From NCBI GenBank assembly GCA_009702925.1, contig WLHC01000003.1, forward strand, positions 30,092 through 94,091: a DNA stretch of 64,000 nt, written 5' to 3'. A program made the translations under genes and the position numbers. This document shows, one piece after another, positions 35,489-44,111 of the stretch. The stretch's first letter is position 1; every line of letters begins with the position of its first letter. The notes under the pieces are model-generated. The model searched no databases, was not told the DNA's origin, and saw only the letters and a program-made list of their open reading frames with translations. The stretch is from Actinomycetota bacterium. Its GTDB lineage: Bacteria; Actinomycetota; Actinomycetes; Nanopelagicales; Nanopelagicaceae.

Positions 35489-36542
35489 TTAATAAATCCT
35501 TTATTAGAGCATTCAAAAGTTTACTTCGATCTTCAAGGGTACTGATATCAACCCATTCGTGCTTGGCGTGAGCTCCACTACCGACAGCTCCCAATCCATC
35601 TAAAACCTGTGCACCTGCGGCAGCGGCAAAATTCCCATCACTTGCACCCCCAACAGATGCATGGCCTAAAGCAGGCATTCCAATTTGTTTTGCAACTTTT
35701 TCGGCGCGCTCATACAAAGCCATAGTTGATGAGCTCTCTAAAGGAGGTCTGTTAAAACCACCAGTGACTTCATATCTAGTCTCTGGATTAACAGGAACAA
35801 TTGCTTTGATCGCTCCATCAACTCTGTTTAGTTCGGCCATAGAAAATGATCGGATATCGACATCTAGTACCGCTAAATCTGGAACGGTATTTGTTGAATT
35901 TCCTGCCGCTAAAGTTGTGGGAACGACAGTTGTTCCAAACTCAACATTTGCAAGATTTGAAACTGCGATAACGGCATGGGCCATTTCAACGGTTGCATTA
36001 ACACCTTTTTCTGGCTCTAGACCAGCATGGGAGGCTTTACCCAAAACTTTAATTTGATACATCGCAGTACCTTTTCGTCCGGTCTTAACTTTTCCGTCTA
36101 AAGATGCTTCCACCACGAGAACCGACTTTGCTTTTGTAGATATCTCTTTAATAAATTCTTTACTTGTCAGACTTCCTGTTTCTTCATCTGTTGTAGCAAC
36201 TAGTGCAACTGGTCCTTTGATCGATTTCATTGCATATAAAGCTTGAATAAATCCTGCCTTCATATCAAAAATACCTGGACCTCTGGCAGTTGTTCCTTCT
36301 ATCTGCCATAGAGGTTCAAATGATCCTTTGGGCCAAACAGTGTCTAGGTGAGCCAACACAACCACTTCTGGATTAGGTGAGCCCCACCAAAAAACTGGTC
36401 GACCATTTATATCGCGTATCTCTGCTGGAGAATCTAAAACGCGTGCAGCAATATCACTGGCAAGACGAACAACATTTTTGCATGCATCTAAATCTTGCGT
36501 TGGTGATTCCAACCTAACTAGCGCTTCGAGGTCTGCCAACAT
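35481..36542 (-). CDS. M20-family metallopeptidase
   Basis: Two-zinc exopeptidase or amidohydrolase, carboxypeptidase G2-like. Metal ligands appear in VVLAHLDTVWP (His, Asp), FDMKAG (Asp), TDEETGS (Glu-Glu), VVEASLDG (Glu) and the C-terminal GAHAKHEWVD (His). The dimerisation-domain segment KASHAGLEPEKGVNA is typical. Length 353 is complete. TAGACT-N6-ATG, where TAG is also the stop of the upstream gene, gives it its own leaderless promoter. Substrate unknown; no evident functional tie to the flanking helicase genes. Confidence 0.9.
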   Translation of the reverse strand: MLADLEALVRLESPTQDLDACKNVVRLASDIAARVLDSPAEIRDINGRPVFWWGSPNPEVVVLAHLDTVWPKGSFEPLWQIEGTTARGPGIFDMKAGFIQALYAMKSIKGPVALVATTDEETGSLTSKEFIKEISTKAKSVLVVEASLDGKVKTGRKGTAMYQIKVLGKASHAGLEPEKGVNATVEMAHAVIAVSNLANVEFGTTVVPTTLAAGNSTNTVPDLAVLDVDIRSFSMAELNRVDGAIKAIVPVNPETRYEVTGGFNRPPLESSSTMALYERAEKVAKQIGMPALGHASVGGASDGNFAAAAGAQVLDGLGAVGSGAHAKHEWVDISTLEDRSKLLNALIKDLLNE

Positions 36543-36548
36543 GATCTA

Positions 36549-36554
36549 AGTCTA
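36549..36554 (-). promoter_or_regulatory. Leaderless promoter built on a stop codon
   Basis: TAGACT (minus strand, 36554-36549) starts with the TAG stop of the Helicase_C_3 gene and ends exactly 6 nt before the M20 ATG. The hexamer is the same as at lysS. Confidence 0.45.
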
Positions 36555-38747
36555 TAACGGTGCCACGCCGGTGATGCGGGGAATTCGGAAAGATTGAACC
36601 TCTCCGGTTGCATGATCGCGTGCAATTAATGAGCCTGCACTTATTCGAATGGGATCAATGATTCTGTGGGTCACTCCACCGTTGTTATCGGCATAACCTA
36701 TCGAGAGGGTTTTTTCCTCAGAAATGAACTGATTCAAAATATCCATCGTTTCATTTGCAGTACTTCGCGGAAGTGCACCCAAAGCTTCATTAGCTACTTG
36801 ACGCAATCGTGTTTGACGATGAGTTGATTTCTCGCCAGTTCTTAAACTTCGAATAGCAGCCGTTAAAGCTTCTTGTGTTGGAATTTCAACTTCGCCAATA
36901 ATTCGTGGTGGTCTTGGTTTAGATGAGGCACGATTTGATTTAATACCAGTTAAAATCATTCCGTTTGTTGATTCACCTGCTGGTAAGTATCCACACTCAC
37001 GCAATATACGCATCGCGTCGGTTGCATCCACATCGCAAATTACTACCTCAGGTGCAATACGTCGCAGACCTAGAATCTCTAACTTCTTGTCATTAATGAT
37101 CTGAGAAATTAATGCCGTGTCTTCACAACGAATAAATGAAGACGTATTACCTACACGTAATTTCCCATGCTTTTTTGCGACATCTGCGATTAGATACTCA
37201 AGGGGTTGGGGCATAGGGGTTTTAGATGTTTTAGCCAAAAATGATCTGATTTCATCACCAGTTTTGCCATGATCAAGTGCGCGACGAATCGTTGCTTCAG
37301 TGAATCTATAGACAGTGGCTCCACCTCGGCTTTCAATCTCAGCCATCATTGCAAGTGATTGTGAGATTTCATGCTCGAGTGGACCTGGCGCAATTGCAGT
37401 GTTATCACTCTGAATCAATATGTGATCAACAGTTTTCGGCAGATCTTCATTGATTACTTCTAAATCATCTCCAGATATAAAACCAATCCCGTACTTTGAA
37501 ATTGCTCCCTGCCCAGTGATCCCCAACCATTCAGCTTCTCTCAAGGTCCATTCAGCTAATTCATCTTGTAATGATGAGTTTCGTCGAACCGGAGCCCGCC
37601 AATCCAATACAGATTTAAAACTATTCCAGTCAGGTGCAATGTCCGGGTTTTCTTTAAGCAGGGCAAGAGTTAAACCTCTGATCTTGGATGCATTTACTCG
37701 ATCTAACTCAGGCCCTAATGCCGCAACATTTTTGGATTCTAAGCGGCTGACTAAACCACTTACGCGAGAAGTAATTAACCACTGCGATGCCAACATCTGC
37801 CAGCGATCTGCAGGGGTTTGCATTAACCAAATATCAAATTTATTGCTTGGTAAAATCTGATCATTTGCATCAATACTGATTAAGGATGATAAGTATGCAA
37901 GCTCGGCGATGAATGCTGTACATGCTTCATCAACGCCAAGGTGATTTGAAAGTACTTTAAGGTCTCGTACACCTAAACCGCCAGCCCGCAAAGCATCTGC
38001 AGGCTCTTCTGCCCAAAAATTAAGTAGCTCTTCTACCCAACGCAAAACAGTTGAGACATTCGCGATTGCAGCCAAATCAATTTGCTTCTTGTCCCGTTTT
38101 GTTCCTGTAAGTTCAGGCGACTTTGCGGATACTTGCTTGTGAATCTTTTTACCGCGAAGCTCTATTGCAACCTCACGTGGAAGAATTACTGTCCGCTGAT
38201 CAAGTGCAACCAAAAATTTCTTTTCTAAAAGCCAAGAGACTCCAGGACCTGGATTTTTAACATCTCCAACACTTCCTCTTGGGGGCCCCCATATCAACCG
38301 TTCTAAAATCTTTTTCGAATCCGCAGGCGCATCATCCAATTCACTTAACTTTAACTTGACCATAGAAGCTGGTCCGAGACCGGCAGGTTCACCGCCAATT
38401 ACTTCACGAAGTTGCGTAGGAACTCTTAATCCATCATCAGATGGATACACCAATCCAATTTTTATTAAATAATCTAAAGCCGGTGCTGCTTCTTTATCTG
38501 TTAGCGATGCAATAATTTTTGCCGTGAAGGGTTCATTCACACTTGCTGTTGCTTCAAGAACTTGTAACTGCCATTGATTAAGTAAATCTATTGCACGCGC
38601 CAAACTTGGAGCAGAACAAGCACGAACGGCAAGTGAGGCGATATCTGGTGGTACCGGAGATACTAAATCTGGTCGCGCAGAAAAGAGAGAAATCAAGTCA
38701 GCATCATCAACACTACGCAAGTAGTCGGAGAAAGAGCGCATTTCCAT
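36552..38747 (-). CDS. Helicase_C_3 / WYL-like protein, XPB-associated
   Basis: 731-residue protein of the actinobacterial family that accompanies XPB helicase. The N-terminal half is helical with a winged-helix flavour (FSDYLRSVDDADLISLF...). The C-terminal half carries the XPB/Ssl2-like Helicase_C_3 region (VDHILIQSDNTAIAPGPLEHE, and YLIADVAKKHGKLRVG). A WYL-like ligand-binding tail ends it (LSIGYADNNGGVTHRIIDPIRIS). No Walker motifs are present, so it is not a motor itself. TAATGT stands 9 nt before the ATG. Confidence 0.83.
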   Translation of the reverse strand: MEMRSFSDYLRSVDDADLISLFSARPDLVSPVPPDIASLAVRACSAPSLARAIDLLNQWQLQVLEATASVNEPFTAKIIASLTDKEAAPALDYLIKIGLVYPSDDGLRVPTQLREVIGGEPAGLGPASMVKLKLSELDDAPADSKKILERLIWGPPRGSVGDVKNPGPGVSWLLEKKFLVALDQRTVILPREVAIELRGKKIHKQVSAKSPELTGTKRDKKQIDLAAIANVSTVLRWVEELLNFWAEEPADALRAGGLGVRDLKVLSNHLGVDEACTAFIAELAYLSSLISIDANDQILPSNKFDIWLMQTPADRWQMLASQWLITSRVSGLVSRLESKNVAALGPELDRVNASKIRGLTLALLKENPDIAPDWNSFKSVLDWRAPVRRNSSLQDELAEWTLREAEWLGITGQGAISKYGIGFISGDDLEVINEDLPKTVDHILIQSDNTAIAPGPLEHEISQSLAMMAEIESRGGATVYRFTEATIRRALDHGKTGDEIRSFLAKTSKTPMPQPLEYLIADVAKKHGKLRVGNTSSFIRCEDTALISQIINDKKLEILGLRRIAPEVVICDVDATDAMRILRECGYLPAGESTNGMILTGIKSNRASSKPRPPRIIGEVEIPTQEALTAAIRSLRTGEKSTHRQTRLRQVANEALGALPRSTANETMDILNQFISEEKTLSIGYADNNGGVTHRIIDPIRISAGSLIARDHATGEVQSFRIPRITGVAPL

Positions 38748-38756
38748 AACTTGCTT

Positions 38757-38762
38757 ACATTA
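38757..38762 (-). promoter_or_regulatory. -10 element of the Helicase_C_3-M20-XPB operon
   Basis: TAATGT on the minus strand ends 9 nt before the ATG at 38747, in the 40-bp gap after the HAD phosphatase gene. Confidence 0.35.
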
Positions 38763-38787
38763 CAGGGTTAAAGGGTTAAGTAGTTAA

Positions 38788-39555
38788 TTAACCTTTGCGC
38801 TTACGAGGAGTAAGCCACGTTGCAAGGGCAGCAAGGCGCACCACCACAGGTGAGATTGCCTTTCCAATGAATCTAGCTTTTCGAAAATCATGAATAGGCC
38901 AACCTTCAGTCATGGCGCGCAATCCAAGCAATGCATCCGGGTTGATTACAGATGGATGACCAACACTTTGCAGAAGCGGTAAGTCATTATTGCTATCAGA
39001 ATATGCGAAACAGTTTTTCAAATCTAAACCATTGTTTTTTGCGAGCTCAATAATTGCAACTGCTTTTTCTTTGCCATGCAAAAGGGGACCGTTCATATTT
39101 CCAGTATAAATCTGATTTTTTATCTCAGCTTTACTGCCAAGTGCTCCAGTTAGGCCAAGTCTTTTTGCAATTAAAGTAGCCATATCCTCTGGGGCAGCAG
39201 TTACCAAGTAAACATCATCCCCATTTGCAATATGAGATTGAGCAATATCTATAGTTCCTTGCCACAAAGCTGGGGAAACAAATTCATCATAAATCTCTTC
39301 TGCTATTGCTTGAATATCTGCAACGTTGTGGCCGCCAATAAAATCTGTGGCGGCATCCTGAAATCTCTGAATCTCTTCCTTTTTTTCTTTTCCAGTTAAG
39401 CGAAATCTCAGGTTGGCTAGAACAAATCGAGAAATATCCTTTTTTGTGAAATATCCGCGCTGGTACATTCCCCGGCCTAAGAAATAAATCGTTGAGCCCC
39501 GGATAAGCGTGTTATCTACATCAAAAAAGGCAGCCCGTTTATCTGTGAGTGCCAT
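38788..39555 (-). CDS. HAD-IB family phosphatase (SerB-like)
   Basis: Haloacid-dehalogenase phosphatase. Motif I is FFDVDNTLIRGS, motif II VYLVTAAPED, and motif IV AYSDSNNDLPLL, with the helical cap typical of subfamily IB between them. Such proteins in Mycobacterium are annotated SerB1, but many act on other phosphomonoesters, so phosphoserine phosphatase activity is only possible. Length 255 with a basic C-terminus (TPRKRKG). TAGGGT-N6-ATG gives a leaderless start, 50 bp from the divergent gene's start codon. Confidence 0.88.
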   Translation of the reverse strand: MALTDKRAAFFDVDNTLIRGSTIYFLGRGMYQRGYFTKKDISRFVLANLRFRLTGKEKKEEIQRFQDAATDFIGGHNVADIQAIAEEIYDEFVSPALWQGTIDIAQSHIANGDDVYLVTAAPEDMATLIAKRLGLTGALGSKAEIKNQIYTGNMNGPLLHGKEKAVAIIELAKNNGLDLKNCFAYSDSNNDLPLLQSVGHPSVINPDALLGLRAMTEGWPIHDFRKARFIGKAISPVVVRLAALATWLTPRKRKG

Positions 39556-39561
39556 GTCACT

Positions 39562-39599
39562 ACCCTAGCGAATCATGGAGTTTATGGACGCTTTATGCT
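39562..39599. promoter_or_regulatory. Divergent leaderless promoter pair
   Basis: Minus-strand TAGGGT (39567-39562) is 6 nt before the HAD phosphatase ATG (39555). Plus-strand TATGCT (39594-39599) is 6 nt before ATG 39606. The spacing fixes 39606, not the tracked 39549, as the start of the plus-strand gene. Confidence 0.55.
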
Positions 39600-39605
39600 T
39601 TACCC

Positions 39606-40229
39606 ATGAGTTCAACAGTGCACGTTCTCAGACATGGTGAAGTCCATAATCCTGGAAAAATTCTTTATGGACGGCAACCAGGTTGGAGATTATCAGAGCG
39701 TGGACAAGAGATGGCTTCCACTATTGGTCAGTGGTCAAAAAATCTTGATTTAGGCGCATTACATGTCTCACCATTGCAACGTGCGCAAGAAACAGCAGCG
39801 CCAATTGCAAAGGCGCACAACATTGAAATTACAACGGATGAGAGATTAATCGAAGCTGCAAATATTTTTGAAGGTAAGCCGTTTGGAGTTGGCGATGGAG
39901 TGTTGCGACACCCTTCCTCATGGAGACATCTTTGGAACCCATGGAAACCATCGTGGGGTGAACCATATGATCAACAAATCAATCGTATGTTGGCAGCAGT
40001 TTTTGCAGCACGTGATGCAGCAAAAGGTAAGGATGCCATTTGTGTTTCTCATCAATTACCGATTTGGATTTTAAGAAGTGCAATTGAAAACCGCAGACTT
40101 TTGCACGATCCGCGCAAACGCGAATGCACCTTGGCTTCTGTGACAAGTATTCATTTTGATGATGAGGGCTTCATCTCAGGACTCACCTATTCTGAACCAG
40201 CTAGACATCTTTTGCCAGAAAAAAACTAA
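39606..40229 (+). CDS. Histidine phosphatase family protein (phosphoglycerate mutase-like)
   Basis: A 207-residue phosphatase with the N-terminal catalytic LRHGEVHNPG, the SPLQRAQETA motif and the second catalytic His in CVSHQLPIWIL. It heads the cytochrome c maturation operon, as a similar gene does in Mycobacterium. It is unlikely to be a glycolytic mutase given length and context; substrate unknown. The ORF track's longer start is inside the divergent gene. It overlaps the tlpA-like gene at TAATG. Confidence 0.87.
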   Translation: MSSTVHVLRHGEVHNPGKILYGRQPGWRLSERGQEMASTIGQWSKNLDLGALHVSPLQRAQETAAPIAKAHNIEITTDERLIEAANIFEGKPFGVGDGVLRHPSSWRHLWNPWKPSWGEPYDQQINRMLAAVFAARDAAKGKDAICVSHQLPIWILRSAIENRRLLHDPRKRECTLASVTSIHFDDEGFISGLTYSEPARHLLPEKN

Positions 40230-40765
40230 TGAAGAGATTTACCGTTGCTCTTCTTTTTGTCATTGCTTTAACGGGATGTGGCGGTGGCGGAACGTCGGTC
40301 TCTGAGGAAAGTTTTGTCTCTGGTGACGGTGCAATTACATTTATCAAATCAACCGACAGAAAAATATCGCCGACAATTACAGGAATGACATTGTCGGGGA
40401 AAAATTACACATATACAAAAGATAAAGTTGCCGTTGTAAACGTCTGGGCCTCATGGTGTTCGCCATGTCGTGCCGAGGCGCCAACACTTGTTGCATTGGC
40501 AAATACATACTCTGAGGTTGAATTTATAGGGATATTGACAAGAGATAATCCAGCAAATGCTGAAGCATTTGAACGGCGATTTAAAATTCCATACCCAACC
40601 GTGATTGATGATTCAATTTTGTCTGGCTTCAGAGGCTCACTATCTGCAAATGCAATTCCTACAACTGTAATCCTTGATGAACAGGGACGCGTAGCTGCAC
40701 GAATCTCAGGTGTTATTACTGTGGCTTCTTTGTCTCAACTTATTGAAAGAGTTAGCCAGGAATGA
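40229..40765 (+). CDS. TlpA/ResA-like thioredoxin lipoprotein
   Basis: Membrane-anchored thiol-disulfide reductase that keeps apocytochrome c cysteines reduced. Signal peptide with lipobox ALTGC (Cys17) followed by a Gly run, then a thioredoxin fold with WASWCSPCRAEAP and the cis-Pro loop AIPTTVILDEQGR. It would take electrons from the adjacent CcdA. Overlaps with both neighbours (TAATG before, ATGA after) indicate one translational unit. Confidence 0.92.
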   Translation: MKRFTVALLFVIALTGCGGGGTSVSEESFVSGDGAITFIKSTDRKISPTITGMTLSGKNYTYTKDKVAVVNVWASWCSPCRAEAPTLVALANTYSEVEFIGILTRDNPANAEAFERRFKIPYPTVIDDSILSGFRGSLSANAIPTTVILDEQGRVAARISGVITVASLSQLIERVSQE

Positions 40766-41487
40766 AAGAATTTCTAGTAGAACAACTCTTTAGTGGAGCA
40801 TTGATTGCTGCTATTCCATTTGCATTTATCGTGGGTGTAGTTTCGTTTTTATCTCCTTGCGTTTTACCTCTTGTTCCAGGCTACTTGTCCTTTGCCGCAG
40901 GATTTTCTGTAAACCGAGGTAAGGTGTTTTTAGGATCATTACTATTTGTTTTTGGATTTAGCGGCGTTTTTATCTCTTTTGGTGCATTGTTTGGTGAGCT
41001 AGGCAATCAATTGGTTGCAAATGAAGAGATAATTTCAAGAATTTTGGGAATCATGACAATATTTTTAGGTTTTATCTTTTATGGAAAGTTCCCATTTTCA
41101 CCAACAATTCGCCCAAATATGCGAACAACAGGCGGTCTGTTGGGAGCACCGCTGTTGGGAGTTCTCTTCGGAATTGGTTGGACTCCATGCATTGGCCCTG
41201 GATTAGCCGCTGTACAAACTTTGGCTTTTCAAGAATCTAGTGCACTTCGTGGAGCTGTACTCTCATTTGCTTATTGTCTAGGTTTGGGATTGCCATTTAT
41301 CGCATCAGGTCTGTTTTTAGATAAATCCGCCAAACTCCGTTCGATTATCTATCGCCGGGGAGATGTAATCTCAAAAGTTGGCGGTGCATTTTTGATTTTG
41401 ATTGGACTGTTACAGGTGCTCGGTTTTTGGGGAGATTTAATGAACTCAATGCGCGGGCTTATCTCTGACTTTATTCCGGTGATCTAA
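40762..41487 (+). CDS. ccdA: Cytochrome c biogenesis protein CcdA
   Basis: Six-helix membrane protein passing electrons from cytoplasmic thioredoxin to the extracytoplasmic TlpA/ResA-like protein. The two redox Cys lie in FLSPCVLPLVPGYLSFAAG and GIGWTPCIGPGLAA. Length 241. It overlaps tlpA by ATGA and resB by TAATG, which places it inside the System II operon. Confidence 0.95.
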   Translation: MKEFLVEQLFSGALIAAIPFAFIVGVVSFLSPCVLPLVPGYLSFAAGFSVNRGKVFLGSLLFVFGFSGVFISFGALFGELGNQLVANEEIISRILGIMTIFLGFIFYGKFPFSPTIRPNMRTTGGLLGAPLLGVLFGIGWTPCIGPGLAAVQTLAFQESSALRGAVLSFAYCLGLGLPFIASGLFLDKSAKLRSIIYRRGDVISKVGGAFLILIGLLQVLGFWGDLMNSMRGLISDFIPVI

Positions 41488-42956
41488 TGAGTAATCAAGT
41501 ACAAATACCAGAATTAGATGGCACAAGCCTTGCAAGATACTTTTGGCACCAGCTTACAAGTATGAGAACTGCTCTAATTTTATTGTTACTTCTTGGAGTC
41601 GCTGCGATCCCTGGATCCTTGTTCCCACAACGAACTCAAAACCCGATGCAGGTTTCAGATTACTTTAAAAATTCCCCACAGCAAGCAGAGTGGTTGGATA
41701 GATTTTGGCTCTTTGATGTCTATGGTTCACCTTGGTTTAGCGCTGTCTATATTCTCTTATTCATTTCACTCATTGGATGCGTTTTACCTAGAACTATCGA
41801 GCATTTCAAAAATGCAAGAGCTCTACCGCCAGCTACACCCAAGAACCTCTCCAGAATGGAGCATTTTCAAGAGTGGAGCGCAAATGGCAGTGAGTTAGAA
41901 ATAGCAAGCGCATGGTTTAAGAAAAATAGATTCAGGGTTTTGGAATCAGATGGCTCTATTTCTGCAGAAAAAGGTTTTGCTCGGGAGACAGGAAATCTAT
42001 TTTTTCATCTTGCATTAATACTAGTTTTGGTTGGAATCAGCTTTAGTTCTCTTTTTGGAATGCGCGGAGAAGCAATTTTAAATGTTGGTGAGCGCTTTGT
42101 TAACAATGTGACAAGTTATGACTCTCTAACATATGGAAAACTTTATCGTGATTCAAATCTTCCAGATTTCATGTTGACTGCAGACAACTTTGTAGCAAAA
42201 TACAATGTATTAACGGGGGCACCGGAGGACTACACACTTGATGTTTCCCTTCTTAGAGGCGGAGAGTCTCAAGTTGAGAAAAAAACCATGAAAGTTAACT
42301 CACCTTTAACAATCGGGGATACAAGGATCTATCTTCAAGCAAATGGTTACTCTCCAGTTGTAACTGTTGTTGATTCACAATTGAATGTAGCTTTTCAAGG
42401 TCCTGTTCCATTTTTGCCTCAGGATTCACAACTGGGCTCCATTGGCGCAATTAAAGCTCCAGATGCAGAGCCATCGGTTGGCTTTGTTGGATCATTTCTT
42501 CCGACTTATGAAAGAGATGGTGCAAATGGTGGAATCAGTGTTTATCCAGAAGCATTAAATCCACGTTTGCTTTTAGCCGCTTGGGTGGGTGATCTCGGAT
42601 TGGATTCAGGTACCCCACAATCGGTTTACAGAATAGACACTTCAAAGATGCAACAAGTTGGACTCAAAGCTTTAAAGCCAGGGGAATCTTTTGCCTATCC
42701 TGGCGGCGTAATTACATTTGAAGGATATGTTCAGTGGGTCAACATCAGCTTTGTCACAGATCCCGGAAAGAAGTTTGCTTTATTGGGGGCTATTGTTGCC
42801 ATCATTGGATTACTCGCTTCTCTATTTACTCGTAGACGACGAATTTGGATTCGAGTAGGTGAGAAAGTTGAAGTTGCAGGACTAGCAAAAAATGCAGCAC
42901 CGGGACTTGAAGAAGAGATAACAGGATTTATTCAAAGGCTAAAGGGAGACAAGTAG
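41487..42956 (+). CDS. resB: Cytochrome c biogenesis protein ResB
   Basis: System II component that with CcsB forms the heme handling and ligation complex. Three N-terminal helices (around 25-45, 75-95, 165-190) flank a large extracytoplasmic domain and a last helix near 450. The SMRTALILLLLLGVAAIPGSLFPQR opening is characteristic. Length 489 fits. It overlaps ccdA (TAATG) and is directly followed by ccsB with no gap. Confidence 0.93.
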   Translation: MSNQVQIPELDGTSLARYFWHQLTSMRTALILLLLLGVAAIPGSLFPQRTQNPMQVSDYFKNSPQQAEWLDRFWLFDVYGSPWFSAVYILLFISLIGCVLPRTIEHFKNARALPPATPKNLSRMEHFQEWSANGSELEIASAWFKKNRFRVLESDGSISAEKGFARETGNLFFHLALILVLVGISFSSLFGMRGEAILNVGERFVNNVTSYDSLTYGKLYRDSNLPDFMLTADNFVAKYNVLTGAPEDYTLDVSLLRGGESQVEKKTMKVNSPLTIGDTRIYLQANGYSPVVTVVDSQLNVAFQGPVPFLPQDSQLGSIGAIKAPDAEPSVGFVGSFLPTYERDGANGGISVYPEALNPRLLLAAWVGDLGLDSGTPQSVYRIDTSKMQQVGLKALKPGESFAYPGGVITFEGYVQWVNISFVTDPGKKFALLGAIVAIIGLLASLFTRRRRIWIRVGEKVEVAGLAKNAAPGLEEEITGFIQRLKGDK

Positions 42957-43847
42957 ATGTCACGAAGTTGGGCAGTTATCTCAAACTATTCAATCTATTC
43001 AGCAACAGCAGTTTTTGCTCTCTCATTCATCGTCCATGCAATAGAGACGGCTTGGGCAGTAAAGGTTCCAGCGGCTGGAAAGTCATCATTGGATTACACT
43101 CGAAATAGTCGTGCTGCTCGAATTGCAACTGCATTAATGATTCTTGGTTTTCTTCTTCTTTTTGTCGGTGTAGTTGCTCGTGGAATATCTGCAAGCAGAG
43201 CTCCATGGGGAAATATGTATGAGTTCTCAATAACTGGCGCCCTTGCATTCTCGGGTGCATACCTTGCGGCACTTCGAAAATATGATCTTCGATGGCTAGG
43301 ACTTCTAGTCTCAGTATCGGTTCTACTTACCCTCGGAACGGCAATCACAGTTCTTTATGTACCAAGTGCTCCATTAGTTCCAGCCTTAAAATCTGAGTGG
43401 TTAGTAATTCACGTATCAACAGCAATAATTTCAGGGGGAGTTTTCTTACTTTCAAATGTAATTGCAACTGCGTATCTTGTATTGGATCGAATCGAGTCAA
43501 AAGGTGAAAGAAATGAGTGGGCTAAACGCCTACCTTCTTTAGAGGTACTCGATCAACTTTCATATCGCTTAGTTGCATTTGTTTTTCCATTATGGACTTT
43601 CTCAGTTGTTTCTGGCGCAATTTGGGCAGAGAGTGCTTGGGGAAGATATTGGGGTTGGGATCCTAAGGAAACGTGGGCATTTATTACGTGGGTTGCATAT
43701 GCAGCATATTTACATGCCCGTGTGACGATTGGTTGGCGCGGTCGCCGTGCTGCATGGCTTTGTTTATTTGCTGGATCAACATTCTTGTTTAACTATGTAT
43801 ATATAAATATTTGGGGCACCGGAAAGCACACGTACTCAGGACTTTAA
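42957..43847 (+). CDS. ccsB: Cytochrome c biogenesis protein CcsB (CcsA/ResC)
   Basis: Membrane heme exporter/ligase. The Trp-rich WWD motif is WGRYWGWDPKETWAFITW (near residues 227-244), with conserved His residues at HVSTAII and HARVTIGW. About eight helices. Start codon follows the resB stop immediately. Its TAA shares the palindromic TTAA with the stop codon of the convergent PLDc_N-like gene. Confidence 0.95.
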   Translation: MSRSWAVISNYSIYSATAVFALSFIVHAIETAWAVKVPAAGKSSLDYTRNSRAARIATALMILGFLLLFVGVVARGISASRAPWGNMYEFSITGALAFSGAYLAALRKYDLRWLGLLVSVSVLLTLGTAITVLYVPSAPLVPALKSEWLVIHVSTAIISGGVFLLSNVIATAYLVLDRIESKGERNEWAKRLPSLEVLDQLSYRLVAFVFPLWTFSVVSGAIWAESAWGRYWGWDPKETWAFITWVAYAAYLHARVTIGWRGRRAAWLCLFAGSTFLFNYVYINIWGTGKHTYSGL

Positions 43848-44107
43848 AGTTTTCTTAAAAAATCCGGATCATCATCAGGTGGCAAAATACGCCGTTTAGG
43901 ATTTTTATTTCTCTTTGGTTTATTTCTACCTGCTATTAAATAAGCAATAGGTCCTATTGCAACGGCCTGTGGTCCAAGAAGAATGATCAAAAGTAGCCAT
44001 CCCCACTTAGGAAGATTCTTGATCTGAGTCTCATCGGCTCGTGCACAATCAAGCAAGGCATAGATTGTTACACCAAAGACTAAAACCAACGATAGAACTC
44101 TTAGCAT
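43844..44107 (-). CDS. PLDc_N-domain small membrane protein
   Basis: 87 residues with two hydrophobic helices (about 2-18 and 35-60) and a strongly basic tail (GRNKPKRNKNPKRR). LPKWGWLLLIILLGPQAVAIGPIAYLI matches the N-terminal membrane unit of cardiolipin synthase/phospholipase D (PLDc_N), but no PLD domain follows. Such stand-alone units lie next to men genes in other Actinobacteria. Function unknown. It is 4 bp downstream of menA on the same strand. Confidence 0.8.
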   Translation of the reverse strand: MLRVLSLVLVFGVTIYALLDCARADETQIKNLPKWGWLLLIILLGPQAVAIGPIAYLIAGRNKPKRNKNPKRRILPPDDDPDFLRKL

Positions 44108-44111
44108 GGAT

